From the NCBI RefSeq assembly GCF_902167145.1, contig NC_050101.1, positions 133,454,990 to 133,518,989 on the forward strand: a DNA stretch of 64,000 nucleotides, given 5' to 3'. The DNA comes from Zea mays. Its lineage: Eukaryota > Streptophyta > Magnoliopsida > Poales > Poaceae. How positions within the stretch are numbered: the stretch's first letter is position 1; every line of letters starts with the position of its first letter. Below the pieces are notes generated by a model. The model searched no databases. It had not been told where the DNA came from and saw only the letters and a program-made list of their open reading frames with translations. Positions 12,888 to 24,156 of the stretch are shown here, one piece after another. Position numbers and translations under genes: made by a program.

Positions 12888-12924
12888 CTCTTCGGGCGAT
12901 TAGTCCCTTTCTTGAAGAGAACGA

Positions 12925-12937
12925 CTCTGATACCAAT
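12925..12937 (-). other. Primer-binding site of element B
   Basis: On the minus strand ATTGGTATCAGAG follows directly on the LTR end CTCTCA. TGGTATCAGAG matches the complement of the 3' end of initiator methionine tRNA, the usual Sirevirus primer. Confidence 0.8.
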
Positions 12938-14181
12938 TGAGAGCACCTAGAGGGGGGGTGAATAGGTGATCCTGTGAAACTTGAAACTTAATCCACAAAA
13001 ACTTGATTAGGCGTTAGCACAATAATGCCAAGTGGCTAGAGAGGAGTCTCAACAAAACACAATAACCACAAGAGATCAATCACAGAGATGGCACAGTGGT
13101 TTATCCCGTGGTTCGGCCAAGACCAACGCTTGCCTACTCCACGTTGTGGCGTCCCAACGGACGAGGGTTGCACTCAACCCCTCTCAAGCGGTCCAAAGAC
13201 CCACTTGAATACCACAGTGTTTTGCTTGCTTTACTATATCCCGTTTGCGAGGAATCTCCACACTTTGGAGCCTCTCGCCCTTACACTTGAAATTCACAAA
13301 GAAGCACGAAGTAAGGGAGGGATGAGCAACACACTCAAGACAAGAAATCACAGCAACACCACGCACACAAGTCGCAACAAGAGCTCACAACACGACTCAA
13401 TGAGTTCACAACTCAACTAGAGCTCTAATTGCTATCACAAGGAATCAAAAGCGCGGAATCAATGTCTTAGTGCTTAGGAATGCTTTGAGAATGCTTGGTG
13501 TACTCCTCCATGCGCCTAGGGGTCCCTTTTATAGCCCCAAGACAGCTAGGAGCCGTTGAGAGCATTCCAGGAAGGCAATTCTTGCCTTCTGTCGCCTGGC
13601 GCACCGGACAGTCCGGTGCACCACCGGACACTGTCCGGTGCGGATCTCTTTCCTTATTTGGCGAAGCCGACCGTTGGCGCCTTGGAGCCGTTGGCGCACC
13701 GGACACTGTCCGGTGCACACCGGACACTGTCCGGTGCACACCGGACAGTCCGGTGCCCCCTTCTAGCTGTTGGCTCGGCCACGTGTCCCGCGCGGCCGAC
13801 CGTTGGCTCACCGGACAGTCCGATGCACACCGGACAGTCCGGTGAATTTTAGCCGTACGCTGTTAATTTCTTTCCGAGAGCAGCAAGTTCGCCTGAGCCA
13901 GTCTGGCGCACCGGACACTGTCCGGTGCACCACCGGACAGTCCGGTGCACCCAGACAGAACTGGCTTTTGGCTGAACAAGGCCATCTCTTCTCCAATTCG
14001 ATTTCTCTTGTTTCCAGCACTTAGACACAATACATTAGTCTCTAAAACAATGTACTAAGTCTGAGAAACATACCTTTATAATTGATTTGTACTTTGTCCA
14101 CCATTTGACACTTAGGCACTTGTGTTGGACACTAAATCACCAAAACACTTAGAAATGGCCCAAGGGCACATTTCCCTTTCA
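12938..14181 (-). repeat. 5' LTR of element B (1244 bp)
   Basis: It is the partner of 5339-6522. It holds extra palindrome copies: 13697-13755 has three tandem CACCGGAC(AC)TGTCCGGTG units where the other LTR has one, and 13808-13845 has two where the other has one. The TSD AAAGT follows at 14182-14186. Confidence 0.9.
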
Positions 14182-14186
14182 AAAGT

Positions 14187-14290
14187 GTGGTGGCCTATGG
14201 GTATCCATCCCCTTCCTCTAAAAAGTGTCGACTCGATTAGCAGTGAAGCTAAAACATTTCAAATGAGCCAAACCGGGCTCCGATACCACT
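14187..14290 (-). other. Leader and primer-binding site of element A
   Basis: This short piece of element A lies between the insertion point of B and A's 5' LTR. On the minus strand it begins AGTGGTATCGGAGC next to the LTR end, a one-base variant of the methionine-tRNA primer-binding site. Confidence 0.65.
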
Positions 14291-14547
14291 TGTAGGAAAT
14301 GGTGACGCCTAAGAGGGGGTGAATTAGGACTTCTAAAAACTATATCTAAACTAGGCCATAATTAAATCCTAGAGCAAAACATATGCAAATAAACAATCTA
14401 GAATGTGTAAACTAGGTTTTGTCTAAGTGTTGCTATCTCTATCTCAAAGCCTAAGTTTCAATCCTAAATAGTCTAACTAGAAAGGCGAGATTGAAACTTA
14501 AATACTTCATATAAATGTGGAAGGTAAAGAGCAAGGTAGAGATGCAA
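14291..14547 (-). repeat. Truncated 5' LTR of element A
   Basis: It matches the first ~240 bases of the LTR at 6-1261 (start TGTAGGAAAT, then CTAAGAGGGGGTGAATTAGG) and breaks off after GGTAGAGATGCAA. The sequence beyond (14548-14582) repeats GGTAGAGATGCAAG and then changes to the Harbinger-type exon, so the break looks like an illegitimate repair junction. Confidence 0.65.
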
Positions 14548-14582
14548 GTATCTTTGGTAGAGATGCAAGGTAGAGATGCAAG

Positions 14583-14670
14583 TGTCTTTAATCTCCAACG
14601 GCACCAATGCATCTGGGTCGTCATCCACTGCGGCACAATTTTTGCCCTCGTTCTTAGATATGCTTCAAAG
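14583..14670 (+). pseudogene. First visible exon of the Harbinger-type ORF1 pseudogene
   Basis: The plus frame reads a Ser/Asn/Thr-rich stretch ending in FLDMLQ and stops at a good donor, CAAAG|GTAAAG (14670/14671). It joins in phase with the exon at 24576 to give ...LDMLQSSEGFMK, as expected for the N-terminal part of PIF/Harbinger ORF1 (Myb/SANT, NAM-associated) proteins. The intron between them now contains element C. The 5' part of the exon is lost at the junction with element A. Confidence 0.55.
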
Positions 14671-14707
14671 GTAAAGTCTCTGACTTGCTTCACTAAGATT
14701 GTGCCAT

Positions 14708-16015
14708 TGAAAGTCGCCTAGAGGGGGGGTGAATAGGGCGAAACTGAAATTTACAAATATAAACACAACTACAAGCCGGGTTAGCGTTAGAAATATAAAC
14801 GAGTCCGCGAGAGAGGGCGCAAAACAAATCCCAAGCGAATAAGCAAGTGAGACACGAAGATTTGTTTTGCCGAGGTTCGGTTCTTGCAAACCTACTCCCC
14901 GTTGAGGAGGCCACAAAGGCCGGGTCTCTTTCAACCCTTCCCTCTCTCAAACGATCCACGGATCGAGTGAGCTTTCTCTTCTCAATCACTTGGAACACAA
15001 AGTTCCCACAAGGACCACCACAAGATTGGTGTCTCTTGCCTTGATTACAAGTGAGTTTGATTGCAAAGAAAGGATTAAGAAAGAAGAAAGCAATCCAAGC
15101 GCAAGAGCTCGAAAGAACACAAGCAAATCACTCTCTCTGATCACTATGGCGTTGTGTGGAGTTTGGAGAGGATTTGATCTCTTTGGTGTGTCTAGAATTG
15201 AATGCTAGAGCTCTTGTAGTAGTTGGGAAGTGGAAAACTTGGATACCATGAATGGTGGGGTGGTTGGGGTATTTATAGCCCCAACCACCAAACTTGACCG
15301 TTGGCTGGGCTGTCTGTTCGATGGCGCACCGGACAGTCCGGTGCACACCGGACAGTCCGGTGCCCCCTGCCACGTCATCACTGCCGTTGGATTCTGACCG
15401 TTGGAGCTTCTGACATGTGGGCCCGCCTGGGTGTCCGGTGCACACCGGACATGTACTGTTTGCTGTCCGGTGTGCCAGCATGGGCGATTCTGACTCCTGT
15501 GCGCGCTGCGCGCGCATTTATTGCTCCGCAGAGAGCCGTTGGCACGGAGGTAGCCGTTGCACTGGAGTCGCACCGGACAGTCCGGTGCACACCGGACAGT
15601 CCGGTGATTTTTAGCGGACTAGCCGTTGGCGATTCCCGAAGCTGGCGAGTTCCTGAGGCCGACCTCCCTTGGCGCACCGGACACTGTCCGGTGTACACCG
15701 GACAGTCCGGTGAATTATAGCGCTCGTGCCTCTGCGAATTCCCGAAGGTGGCGAGTTTGAGTCTGAGTCCCCCTGGTGCACCGGACATGTCCGGTGGCAC
15801 ACCGGACAGTCCGGTGCGCCAGACCAGGGGTGCCTTCGGTTGCCCCTTTGCTCCTTTGTTGAATCCAAACCTTGGTCTTTTTATTGGCTGAGTGTGGACC
15901 TTTTACACCTGTATAATCTATACACTTGGACAAACTAGTTAGTCCAATTATTTGTGTTGGTCAATTCAACCACCAAAATTAATTAGGAACTAGGTGTAAG
16001 CCTAATTCCCTTTCA
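14708..16015 (-). repeat. 3' LTR of element C (1308 bp)
   Basis: Plus-view ends are TGAAAGTCGCC and TTCCCTTTCA. CACCGGACAGTCCGGTG palindromes occur in pairs, for example 15327-15343, and again around 15580-15610, 15677-15713 and 15780-15810. A TATA-like TATAAATA (minus strand) is at about 15270-15277. Confidence 0.92.
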
Positions 16016-16849
16016 ATCTCCCCCTTTTTGGTGATTGATGCCAACACAAACCAAAGCAAATATAGAAGTGCATAATTGAACTAGTTTGCATAATGTAAGA
16101 GTAAAGGTTGCTTGGAATTGAGCCAATGTAACTACTTTCAAGATATGCATGGATTGTTTCTTTCTTATATAACATTTTGGACCACATTTGCACCACATGT
16201 TTTGTTTTTGCAAATTCTTTTTGTAATACATTTCAAGGATCTTTTGCAAATAGTCAAAGGTAAATGAATAAGAGTTTGCAGAGCATTTTCAAGATTTGAA
16301 ATTTTCTCCCCCTGTTTCAAATGCTTTTCCTTTGTCTAAACCAAAACTCCCCCTAAAGGAGATCCACCTCTTAGTGTTCAAGAGGGTTTTGATATATCAT
16401 TTTTGAAATACTACTTTCTCCCTTTTGAACACAATAGGATACCAATTGATAAATACTTTTGGAAAACTGAAAATACTAAGTTTTTGAAATTGGTGGTGGT
16501 GCGGTCCTTTTGCTTTGGGCTCATACTTTCTCCCCCTTTGGCATGAATCGCCAAAAACGGAATCATTAGAGCCCATATTAGTACTATCTTCTCTTTTGGT
16601 CATAAGTAAATGAGTTAAAATTATACCAAAGACGAAGTCCTTTTGCTTTGAATTCTCCCCCTTGAGATGGAGAGAAGCTTGGAGCAACGGCGAAGAATGA
16701 GTTACGGAGTGGAAGCCTTTGTCTTTGCCGAAGACTCCAATTCCCTTTCAATATACCTATGACTTGGTTGAAATTGACTTGAAGACACATTAGTCATAGC
16801 ATATAAAAGAGATATGATCAAAGGTATTCAAATGAGCTATGTGTGCAAG
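16016..16849 (-). other. 3' untranslated region and polypurine tracts of element C
   Basis: No gene is seen. GGGGGAG-type runs (plus-view CTCCCCC) occur at about 16018, 16305, 16348, 16531 and 16657. The one at 16018 abuts the LTR and is the functional-type tract. Confidence 0.6.
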
Positions 16850-19800
16850 CTAGCAAAAGAAATTTCTAGAATCAAGAATATTGAGCTCATGCCTAAGTTT
16901 GGTAAAAGTTTGTTCATCAAGTGGCTTGGTAAAGATATCGGCTAATTGATCTTTAGTGTTAATGTATGAAATCTCGATATCCCCCTTTTGTTGGTGATCC
17001 CTAAGAAAATGATACCGAATGGCTATGTGTTTAGTGCGGCTATGCTCGACAGGATTGTCGGCCATTTTGATTGCACTCTCATTATCACATAGCAAAGGAA
17101 CTTTGGTTAATTTGTAACCGTAGTCCCGCAGGGTTTGCCTCATCCAAAGTAATTGCGCGCAACAATGGCCTGCGGCAATATACTCGGCTTTGGCGGTGGA
17201 AAGAGCGACCGAATTTTGCTTCTTTGAAGCCCAAGACACCAAGGATCTTCCCAAGAACTGGCAAGTCCCCGATGTGCTCTTCCTATTGATTTTGCACCCT
17301 GCCCAATCGGCATCCGAATAACCAATCAAATCAAATGTGGATCCCCGAGGGTACCAAAGCCCAAACTTAGGAGTATAAGCCAAATATCTCAAGATTCGTT
17401 TTACGGCCGTAAGGTGTGATTCCTTAGGGTCGGATTGGAATCTTGCACACATGCAAACGGAAAGCATAATGTCCGGTCGAGATGCACATAAATAAAGCAA
17501 TGAACCAATCATCGACCGGTATACCTTTTGATCCACGGACCTACCTCCCGTGTCGAGATCGAGATGCCCATTGGTTCCCATGGGTGTCTTGATGGGCTTG
17601 GCATCCTTCATTCCAAACTTGGTTAGAATGTCTTGAGTGTACTTTGTTTGGCTAATGAAGGTGCCCTCTTGGAGTTGCTTTACTTGGAATCCTAAGAAAT
17701 ACTTCAACTCCCCCATCATAGACATCTCGAATTTCTTTGTCATGATCCTACTAAATTCTTCACATGTAGATTCGTTAGTAGACCCAAATATAATATCATC
17801 AACATAAATTTGGCATACGAACAAATCATTGTCAAGAGTTTTAGTAAAGAGTGTAGGATCGGCCTTTCCGACTTTGAAGCCATTTGCAATAAGGAAATCT
17901 CTAAGGCATTCATACCATGCTCTTGGGGCTTGCTTGAGCCCATAAAGCGCCTTAGAGAGCCTATAAACATGGTTAGGATACTCACTGTCTTCAAAGCCGG
18001 GAGGTTGCTCAACATAGACCTCTTCTTTGATTGGTCCATTGAGGAAGGCACTTTTCACGTCCATTTGATAAAGCTTAAAGCCATGGTAAGTAGCATAGGC
18101 CAATAATATGCGAATTGACTCAAGCCTAGCTACGGGTGCATAGGTTTCACCGAAATCCAAACCTTCGACTTGGGAGTATCCCTTGGCCACAAGTCGAGCT
18201 TTGTTCCTTGTCACCACACCATGCTCATCTTGCTTGTTGCGGAAGACCCATTTGGTTCCTACAACATTTTGGTTAGGACGTGGAACTAAATGCCATACCT
18301 CATTTCTAGTGAAGTTGTTGAGCTCCTCTTGCATTGCCACCACCCAATCCGAATCTTGTAGTGCTTCCTCTATCCTGTGTGGCTCAATGGAGGAAACAAA
18401 CGAGTAATGTTCACAAAAGTGTGCAATACGAGATCTAGTAGTTACCCCCTTATGAATGTCGCCGAGGATGGTGTCGACGGGGTGATCTCGTTGTATTGCT
18501 TGGTGGACTCTTGGGTGTGGCGGTCTTGGTTCTTCCTCATCCTCCTTTTCTTGATCATTTGCATCTCCCCCTTGATCATTACCATTATCTTGAGGTGGCT
18601 CATCTTCTTGATTTTGCCCTTCATCAACTTGAGCCTCATCCTCATTTTGAGTTGGTGGAGATGCTTGCGTGGAGGAGGACGGTTGATCTTGTGCATGTGG
18701 AGGCTCTTCGGATTCTTTAGGACACACATCCCCAATGGACATGTTCCTTAGCGCTGTGCATGGAGCCTGTTCTTCACCTATCTCATCAAGATCAACTTGC
18801 TCTACTTGAGAGCCGTTAGTCTCATCAAACACAACGTCACAAGAAACTTCAACAAGTCCTGAGGACTTGTTAAAGACTCTATATGCCCTTGTGTTTGAGT
18901 CATATCCTAGTAAAAAGCCTTCTACAGTTTTAGGAGCAAATTTAGATTTTCTACCTTTTTAACAAGAATAAAGCATTTGCTACCAAAAACTCTAAAGTAT
19001 GAAATGTTGGGCTTTTTACCGGTTAGGAGTTCATAGGATGTCCTCTTGAGGATTCGGTGAAGATATAACCGGTTGATGGCGTAGCAGGCGGTGTTGACCG
19101 CTTCGGCCCAAAACCGGTCCGGTGTCTTGTACTCATCAAGCATGGTTCTTGCCATGTCCAATAGGGTTCGATTCTTCCTCTCCACTACACCATTTTGTTG
19201 AGGTGTGTAGGGAGAAGAGAACTCATGCTTGATGCCCTCCTCCTCAAGAAAGCCTTCGATTTGAGAGTTCTTGAACTCCGTCCCGTTGTCGCTTCTTATT
19301 TTCTTGATCCTTAAGCCGAACTCATTTTGAGCCCGTCTCAAGAATCCCTTTAAGGTCTCTTGGGTTTGAGATTTTTCCTGTAAAAAGAATACCCAAGTGA
19401 AGCGAGAATAATCATCCACTATTACAAGACAATACTTACTCCCGCCGATGCTTATGTAAGCAATCGGGTCGAATAGATCCATGTGGAGTAGCTCAAGCGG
19501 CCTGTCGGTCGTCATGACGTTCTTGTGTGGATGATGGACTCCAACTTGCTTCCCCGCCTGGCATGCGCTACAAATCCTGTCTTTCTCAAAATGAACATTT
19601 GTTAATCCTAAAATGTGCTCTCCCTTTAGAAGCTTATGAAGATTCTTCATCCCAACATGGGCTAGTCGGCGGTGCCAGAGCCAACCCATGTTAGTCTTAG
19701 CAATTAAGCAAGTGTCGAGTTCAGCTCTATCAAAATCTACCAAGTATAGCTGACCCTCTAATACTCCCTTAAATGCTATTGAATCATCACTTCTTCTAAA

Positions 19801-20094
19801 GACAGTGACACCTACATCAGTAAAAAGACAGTTGTAGCCCATTTGACATAATTGGGAAACAGAGAGCAAGTTGTAGTCTAAAGAATCAACAAGAAAAACA
19901 TTGGAAATAGAATGGTCAGGAGATATAGCAATTTTACCAAGTCCTTTGACCAAACCTTGATTTCCATCCCCGAATGTGATAGCTCGTTGGGAATCTTGGT
20001 TTTTCTCATATGAGGAGAACATCCTTTTCTCCCCGGTCATGTGGTTTGTGCACCCGCTGTCGAGTATCCAACTTGAGCCCCCGGATGCATAAAC
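16850..20094 (-). pseudogene. pol of element C with one frameshift
   Basis: The open frame starts after TAG at 20097-20095 and shows the DSG protease site, HRRLAH/CSAC zinc region, integrase with SDNGTEF and VVERKNRT, a copia reverse transcriptase with YVDD (in [10 protein letters not shown]) and RNase H ending ...LDSRNFFC. One base is missing in the run at about 18957-18962 (TTAAAAAGG where intact element F has TTAAAAGAGG). This shifts the frame after GSKCFILVK, so the integrase end, RT and RNase H fall in another frame (18832-16850 open). The rest is uninterrupted. Confidence 0.88.
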
Positions 20095-20107
20095 CTACAA
20101 AACAAAT

Positions 20108-22801
20108 TTAGTTCTTGACTTTAGGTACCCAAACTGTTTTGGGTCCTTTGGCATTAGAAACAAGAACTTTGGGTACCCAAACACAAGTCTTGGAACCCTT
20201 GTGTTTGCCCCCAACAAACTTGGCAACGACCTTGCCGGATTTGTTAGTCAAAACATATGATGCATCAAAAGTCTTAAATGAAATGCTATGTTCATTTGAT
20301 GCATTAGGAATTTTCTTCTTAGGCAACTTGGCACGGGTTGGTTGCCTAGAACTAGATGTCTCACCCTTATACATAAAAGCATGATTAGGGCCAGAGTGAG
20401 ACTTCCTAGAATGAATTTTTCTAATTTTGTCCTCGGGATAACCGGCAGGGTACAAAATGTAGCCCTCGTTATCCTGAGGCATGGGAGCCTTGCCCTTAAC
20501 AAAGTTAGACAAGTTCTTAGAAGGGGCATTAAGTTTGACATTGTCTCCCCTTTGGAAGCCAATGCCATCCTTGATGCCAGGGCGTCTCCCATTATAAAGC
20601 ATGCTACGAGCAAATTTAAATTTCTCATTTTCTAAGTTGTGCTCGGCAATTTTAGCATCTAATTTTGCTATATGATCATTTTGTTGTTTAATTAAAGCCA
20701 TATGATCATGAATAGCATCAATATCAACATTTCTACATCTAGTACAAATAGTGACATGCTCAGTGGTAGATGTAGATGGTTTGCAGGAATTAAGTTCAAC
20801 AATCTTAGCACGAAGTATATCATTTTTATCTCTAAGATCGGAAATTGTAATTTTGCAAACATCAAAATCTTTAGCCTTAGCAATTAAATTTTCATTCTCT
20901 AATCTAAGGCTAGCAAGAGATACATTCAATTCATCAATCTTAGCAAGCAAGTCAACATTATCATCTCTAAGATTGGGAATTGAAACATTACAAACATGTG
21001 AATCAACCTTAGCATTTAAACTAGCATTTTCATTTCTAAGGTTGTCAATAATCTCACGACAAGTGCTTAGCTCACTAGACAATTTTTCACATTTTTCAAC
21101 TTGAAGAGCGTAAGCATTTTTAACCTTAACATGTTTCTTATTTTCCTTAATAAGGAGGTCTTCTTGGGAATCCAAAAGGTCATCTTTTTCATGAATAGCA
21201 CTAACCAATTCATTCAATTTTTCCTTTTGAGCTATGTTAAGGTTGGCAAAAAGGGAACGCAAATTATCTTCCTCATCACTAGCATTGTCATCACTAGAGG
21301 ATTCATATTTAGTGGAGGATTCAGATTTAACCTTCTTTTTGCCGTCCTTTGCCATGAGGCACTTGTGGCCGACGTTGGGGAAGAGGAGTCCCTTGGTGAC
21401 GGCGATGTTGGCGGCGTCCTCATCGTCGGAGGAGTCGCTTGAGCTCTCGTCGGAGTCCCACTCGCGACAAACATGGGCATCGCCGCCCTTCTTCTTGTAA
21501 TACCTCTTCTTCTCCTTTCTTCTCCCCTTCTTGTCGTTGCCTTGGTCACTGTCACTAGATATAGGACATTTAGCAATAAAATGACCGGGCTTACCACACT
21601 TGTAGCAAACCTTCTTGGAGCGGGACTTGTAATCCTTCCCCTTCCTTTGCTTGAGGATTTGGCGGAAGCTCTTGATGACGAGCGCCATTTCCTCATTGTC
21701 AAGCTTGGAGGCGTCTATTGGTTGTCGACTTGGTGTAGACTCCTCCTTCTTTTCCTCCGTTGCTTTGAATGCAACGGGTTGAGCTTCGGATGTGGTGGCA
21801 TCATCAAGCTCGTTGATCTTCCTCGAGCCTTCGATCATGCATTCAAAACTCACAAAATTCCTGATAACTTCCTCGGGGGTCATTTTAGTATATCTAGGAT
21901 TACCACGGATTAATTGAACTTGAGTGGGGTTAAGGAAAATAAGAGATCTTAGAATAACCTTAACCATCTCGTGGTCATCCCATTTTACGCTCCCGAGGTT
22001 GCGCACTTGATTCACCAAGGTCTTGAGCCGGTTATACATGTGTTGTGGCTCTTCCCCTTTGCGAAGCTGGAACCGACCGAGCTCCCCCTCGATCGTTTCC
22101 CGCTTGGTGATCTTGGTGAGCTCGTCTCCCTCGTGCGCGGTTTTGAGCACATCCCAAATCTCCTTGGCGCTCTTCAACCCTTGTACTTTGTTATACTCCT
22201 CTCTACTTAGAGAGGCGAGGAGTATTGTTGTTGCTTGAGAGTTGAAGTGCTCGATTTGGGCCACCTCATCCTCATCATAGTTCTCATCCCCTACCGAAGG
22301 TACCTGTACACCAAACTCAACAACATCCCATATACTTTTGTGGAGCGAGGTTAGATGAAATCGCATTAAATCGCTCCACCTAGCATAATCTTCACCATCA
22401 AAAGTTGGTGGTTTGCCTAATGGGACGGAAAGTAAAGGTGTATGTTTGGAAATGCGAGGGTAGTGTAGGGGGATCTTACTATACTTCTTGCGCTCTTGGC
22501 GCTTAGAAGTGACGGAGGGCGCATCGGAGTCGGAGGTCGATGTTGATGAAGTGTCGGTCTCGTAGTAGACCACTTTCCTCATCCTCTTGTGCTTGTCGCC
22601 TTTCCGATGCGGCTTGTGGGAAGAAGATTTTTCCTTCTTCTCTTTGTGGTGAGAAGAGGAAGACCTTTTCTCCTTCCGTTTGGAGGAGTCCTTTTTCTTT
22701 TCCTTCCTCTTGGTGCGGGACTCTTCCGATGAAGTGCTCCCTTGGCTTGTAGTGGGCTTTTCGCCGGTCTCCATCTCCTTCTTGGCGTGATCTCCCGACA
22801 T
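20108..22801 (-). CDS. Gag polyprotein of element C (897 aa)
   Basis: The frame is intact from ATG at 22801 (MSGDHAKKEME). It has a basic Ser/Lys-rich N-terminus, the copia Gag core at about residues 100-340 (PTFDGEDYARWSDLMRF), a CCHC knuckle CYKCGKPGHFIAKC near residue 397, a Lys/Asp/Ser-rich linker and a long heptad-like coiled-coil region at about 510-760. The C-terminus repeats WVPKV motifs. It is nearly the same protein as Gag of element F. A GTG lies one codon upstream but the ATG is the better start. Confidence 0.88.
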   Translation of the reverse strand: MSGDHAKKEMETGEKPTTSQGSTSSEESRTKRKEKKKDSSKRKEKRSSSSHHKEKKEKSSSHKPHRKGDKHKRMRKVVYYETDTSSTSTSDSDAPSVTSKRQERKKYSKIPLHYPRISKHTPLLSVPLGKPPTFDGEDYARWSDLMRFHLTSLHKSIWDVVEFGVQVPSVGDENYDEDEVAQIEHFNSQATTILLASLSREEYNKVQGLKSAKEIWDVLKTAHEGDELTKITKRETIEGELGRFQLRKGEEPQHMYNRLKTLVNQVRNLGSVKWDDHEMVKVILRSLIFLNPTQVQLIRGNPRYTKMTPEEVIRNFVSFECMIEGSRKINELDDATTSEAQPVAFKATEEKKEESTPSRQPIDASKLDNEEMALVIKSFRQILKQRKGKDYKSRSKKVCYKCGKPGHFIAKCPISSDSDQGNDKKGRRKEKKRYYKKKGGDAHVCREWDSDESSSDSSDDEDAANIAVTKGLLFPNVGHKCLMAKDGKKKVKSESSTKYESSSDDNASDEEDNLRSLFANLNIAQKEKLNELVSAIHEKDDLLDSQEDLLIKENKKHVKVKNAYALQVEKCEKLSSELSTCREIIDNLRNENASLNAKVDSHVCNVSIPNLRDDNVDLLAKIDELNVSLASLRLENENLIAKAKDFDVCKITISDLRDKNDILRAKIVELNSCKPSTSTTEHVTICTRCRNVDIDAIHDHMALIKQQNDHIAKLDAKIAEHNLENEKFKFARSMLYNGRRPGIKDGIGFQRGDNVKLNAPSKNLSNFVKGKAPMPQDNEGYILYPAGYPEDKIRKIHSRKSHSGPNHAFMYKGETSSSRQPTRAKLPKKKIPNASNEHSISFKTFDASYVLTNKSGKVVAKFVGGKHKGSKTCVWVPKVLVSNAKGPKTVWVPKVKN

Positions 22802-22835
22802 CACTTCGAGCGGTTAGGCTCTAATGAAGCACCGG

Positions 22836-22848
22836 CTCTGATACCAAT
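22836..22848 (-). other. Primer-binding site of element C
   Basis: On the minus strand ATTGGTATCAGAG follows the 5' LTR end; TGGTATCAGAG is complementary to the 3' end of initiator methionine tRNA. Confidence 0.8.
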
Positions 22849-24156
22849 TGAAAGTCGCCTAGAGGGGGGGTGAATAGGGCGAAACTGAAATTTACAAATA
22901 TAAACACAACTACAAGCCGGGTTAGCGTTAGAAATATAAACGAGTCCGCGAGAGAGGGCGCAAAACAAATCCCAAGCGAATAAGCAAGTGAGACACGGAG
23001 ATTTGTTTTACCGAGGTTCGGTTCTTGCAAACCTACTCCCCGTTGAGGAGGCCACAAAGGCCGGGTCTCTTTCAACCCTTCCCTCTCTCAAACGATCCAC
23101 GGATCGAGTGAGCTTTCTCTTCTCAATCACTTGGAACACAAAGTTCCCACAAGGACCACCACAAGATTGGTGTCTCTTGCCTTGATTACAAGTGAGTTTG
23201 ATTGCAAAGAAAGGATTAAGAAAGAAGAAAGCAATCCAAGCGCAAGAGCTCGAAAGAACACAAGCAAATCACTCTCTCTGATCACTATGGCGTTGTGTGG
23301 AGTTTGGAGAGGATTTGATCTCTTTGGTGTGTCTAGAATTGAATGCTAGAGCTCTTGTAGTAGTTGGGAAGTGGAAAACTTGGATACCATGAATGGTGGG
23401 GTGGTTGGGGTATTTATAGCCCCAACCACCAAACTTGACCGTTGGCTGGGCTGTCTGTTCGATGGCGCACCGGACAGTCCGGTGCACACCGGACAGTCCG
23501 GTGCCCCCTGCTACGTCATCACTGCCGTTGGATTCTGACCGATGGAGCTTCTGACATGTGGGCCCGCCTGGGTGTCCGGTGCACACCGGACATGTACTGT
23601 TTGCTGTCCGGTGTGTCAGCATGGGCGATTCTGACTCCTGTGCGCGCTGCGCGCACATTTATTGCTCCGCAGAGAGCCGTTGGCGCGGAGGTAGCCGTTG
23701 CACTGGAGTCGCACCGGACAGTCCGGTGCACACCGGACAGTCCGGTGATTTTTAGCGGACTAGCCGTTGGCGATTCCCGAAGCTGGTGAGTTCCTGAGGC
23801 CGACCTCCCTTGGCGCACCGGACACTGTCCGGTGTACACCGGACAGTCCGGTGAATTATAGCGCTCGTGCCTCTGCGAATTCCCGAAGGTGGCGAGTTTG
23901 AGTCTGAGTCCCCCTGGTGCACCGGACATGTCCGGTGGCACACCGGACAGTCCGGTGCGCCAGACCAGGGGTGCCTTTGGTTGCCCCTTTGCTCCTTTGT
24001 TGAATCCAAACCTTGGTCTTTTTATTGGCTGAGTGTGGACCTTTTACACCTGTATAATCTATACACTTGGACAAACTAGTTAGTCCAATTATTTGTGTTG
24101 GTCAATTCAACCACCAAAATTAATTAGGAACTAGGTGTAAGCCTAATTCCCTTTCA
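22849..24156 (-). repeat. 5' LTR of element C (1308 bp)
   Basis: It is equal in length to the left LTR and differs at nine sites by eye, mostly transitions. The TSD GCCAT follows at 24157. Confidence 0.92.

Larger units (their letters stand above)
5339..14181 (-). mobile_element. Element B: complete Ji-like Sirevirus (Ty1/copia), TSD AAAGT
   Basis: LTRs at 5339-6522 and 12938-14181 enclose gag and pol on the minus strand. The 5-base duplication AAAGT flanks the element exactly (5334-5338 and 14182-14186), showing insertion into element A. The primer-binding site TGGTATCAGAG adjoins the right (5') LTR and AAAAAGGGGGAGAT adjoins the left (3') LTR. Pol carries three in-frame stops, so the copy is not autonomous now. 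By eye I count about 28 substitutions between the LTRs (around 2.4%), which at 1.3e-8 per site per year is roughly 0.9 million years. The Ji name is from memory (LTR start TGAAAGGGAAATGTGCCC). Confidence 0.9.
6..14547 (-). mobile_element. Element A: gag-only Sirevirus-like Ty1/copia retrotransposon, truncated at its 5' end
   Basis: One full LTR (6-1261) lies at the left. A polypurine tract adjoins it on the inner side, and a methionine-tRNA type primer-binding site (plus view, about 14278-14290) adjoins a second, truncated LTR (14291-14547). The element therefore runs on the minus strand. It is interrupted by a solo LTR (1652-2287) and by element B (5339-14181). Only gag remains can be recognised inside; no protease, integrase or reverse transcriptase is visible between the gag end (about 3270) and the 3' LTR. 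The left TSD would be bases 1-5; the right one is lost with the truncated LTR. Confidence 0.7.
14708..24156 (-). mobile_element. Element C: complete Opie-like Sirevirus (Ty1/copia), TSD GCCAT
   Basis: Two 1308-base LTRs (14708-16015 and 22849-24156) enclose gag and pol on the minus strand. The TSD GCCAT is at 14703-14707 and 24157-24161. I count nine LTR differences by eye (0.7%, roughly 0.26 million years at 1.3e-8). Gag is intact; pol carries one single-base frameshift. The element lies in the first intron of the Harbinger-type ORF1. The family name rests on LTR start TGAAAGGGAATTAGGC and is from memory. Confidence 0.93.

Noticed and set aside
15320..15820. Regularly spaced short palindromic repeats resembling a CRISPR array
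   Set aside because: The units lie inside LTRs of a plant retrotransposon, spacing is irregular, spacers recur in every LTR copy and no cas genes are present.
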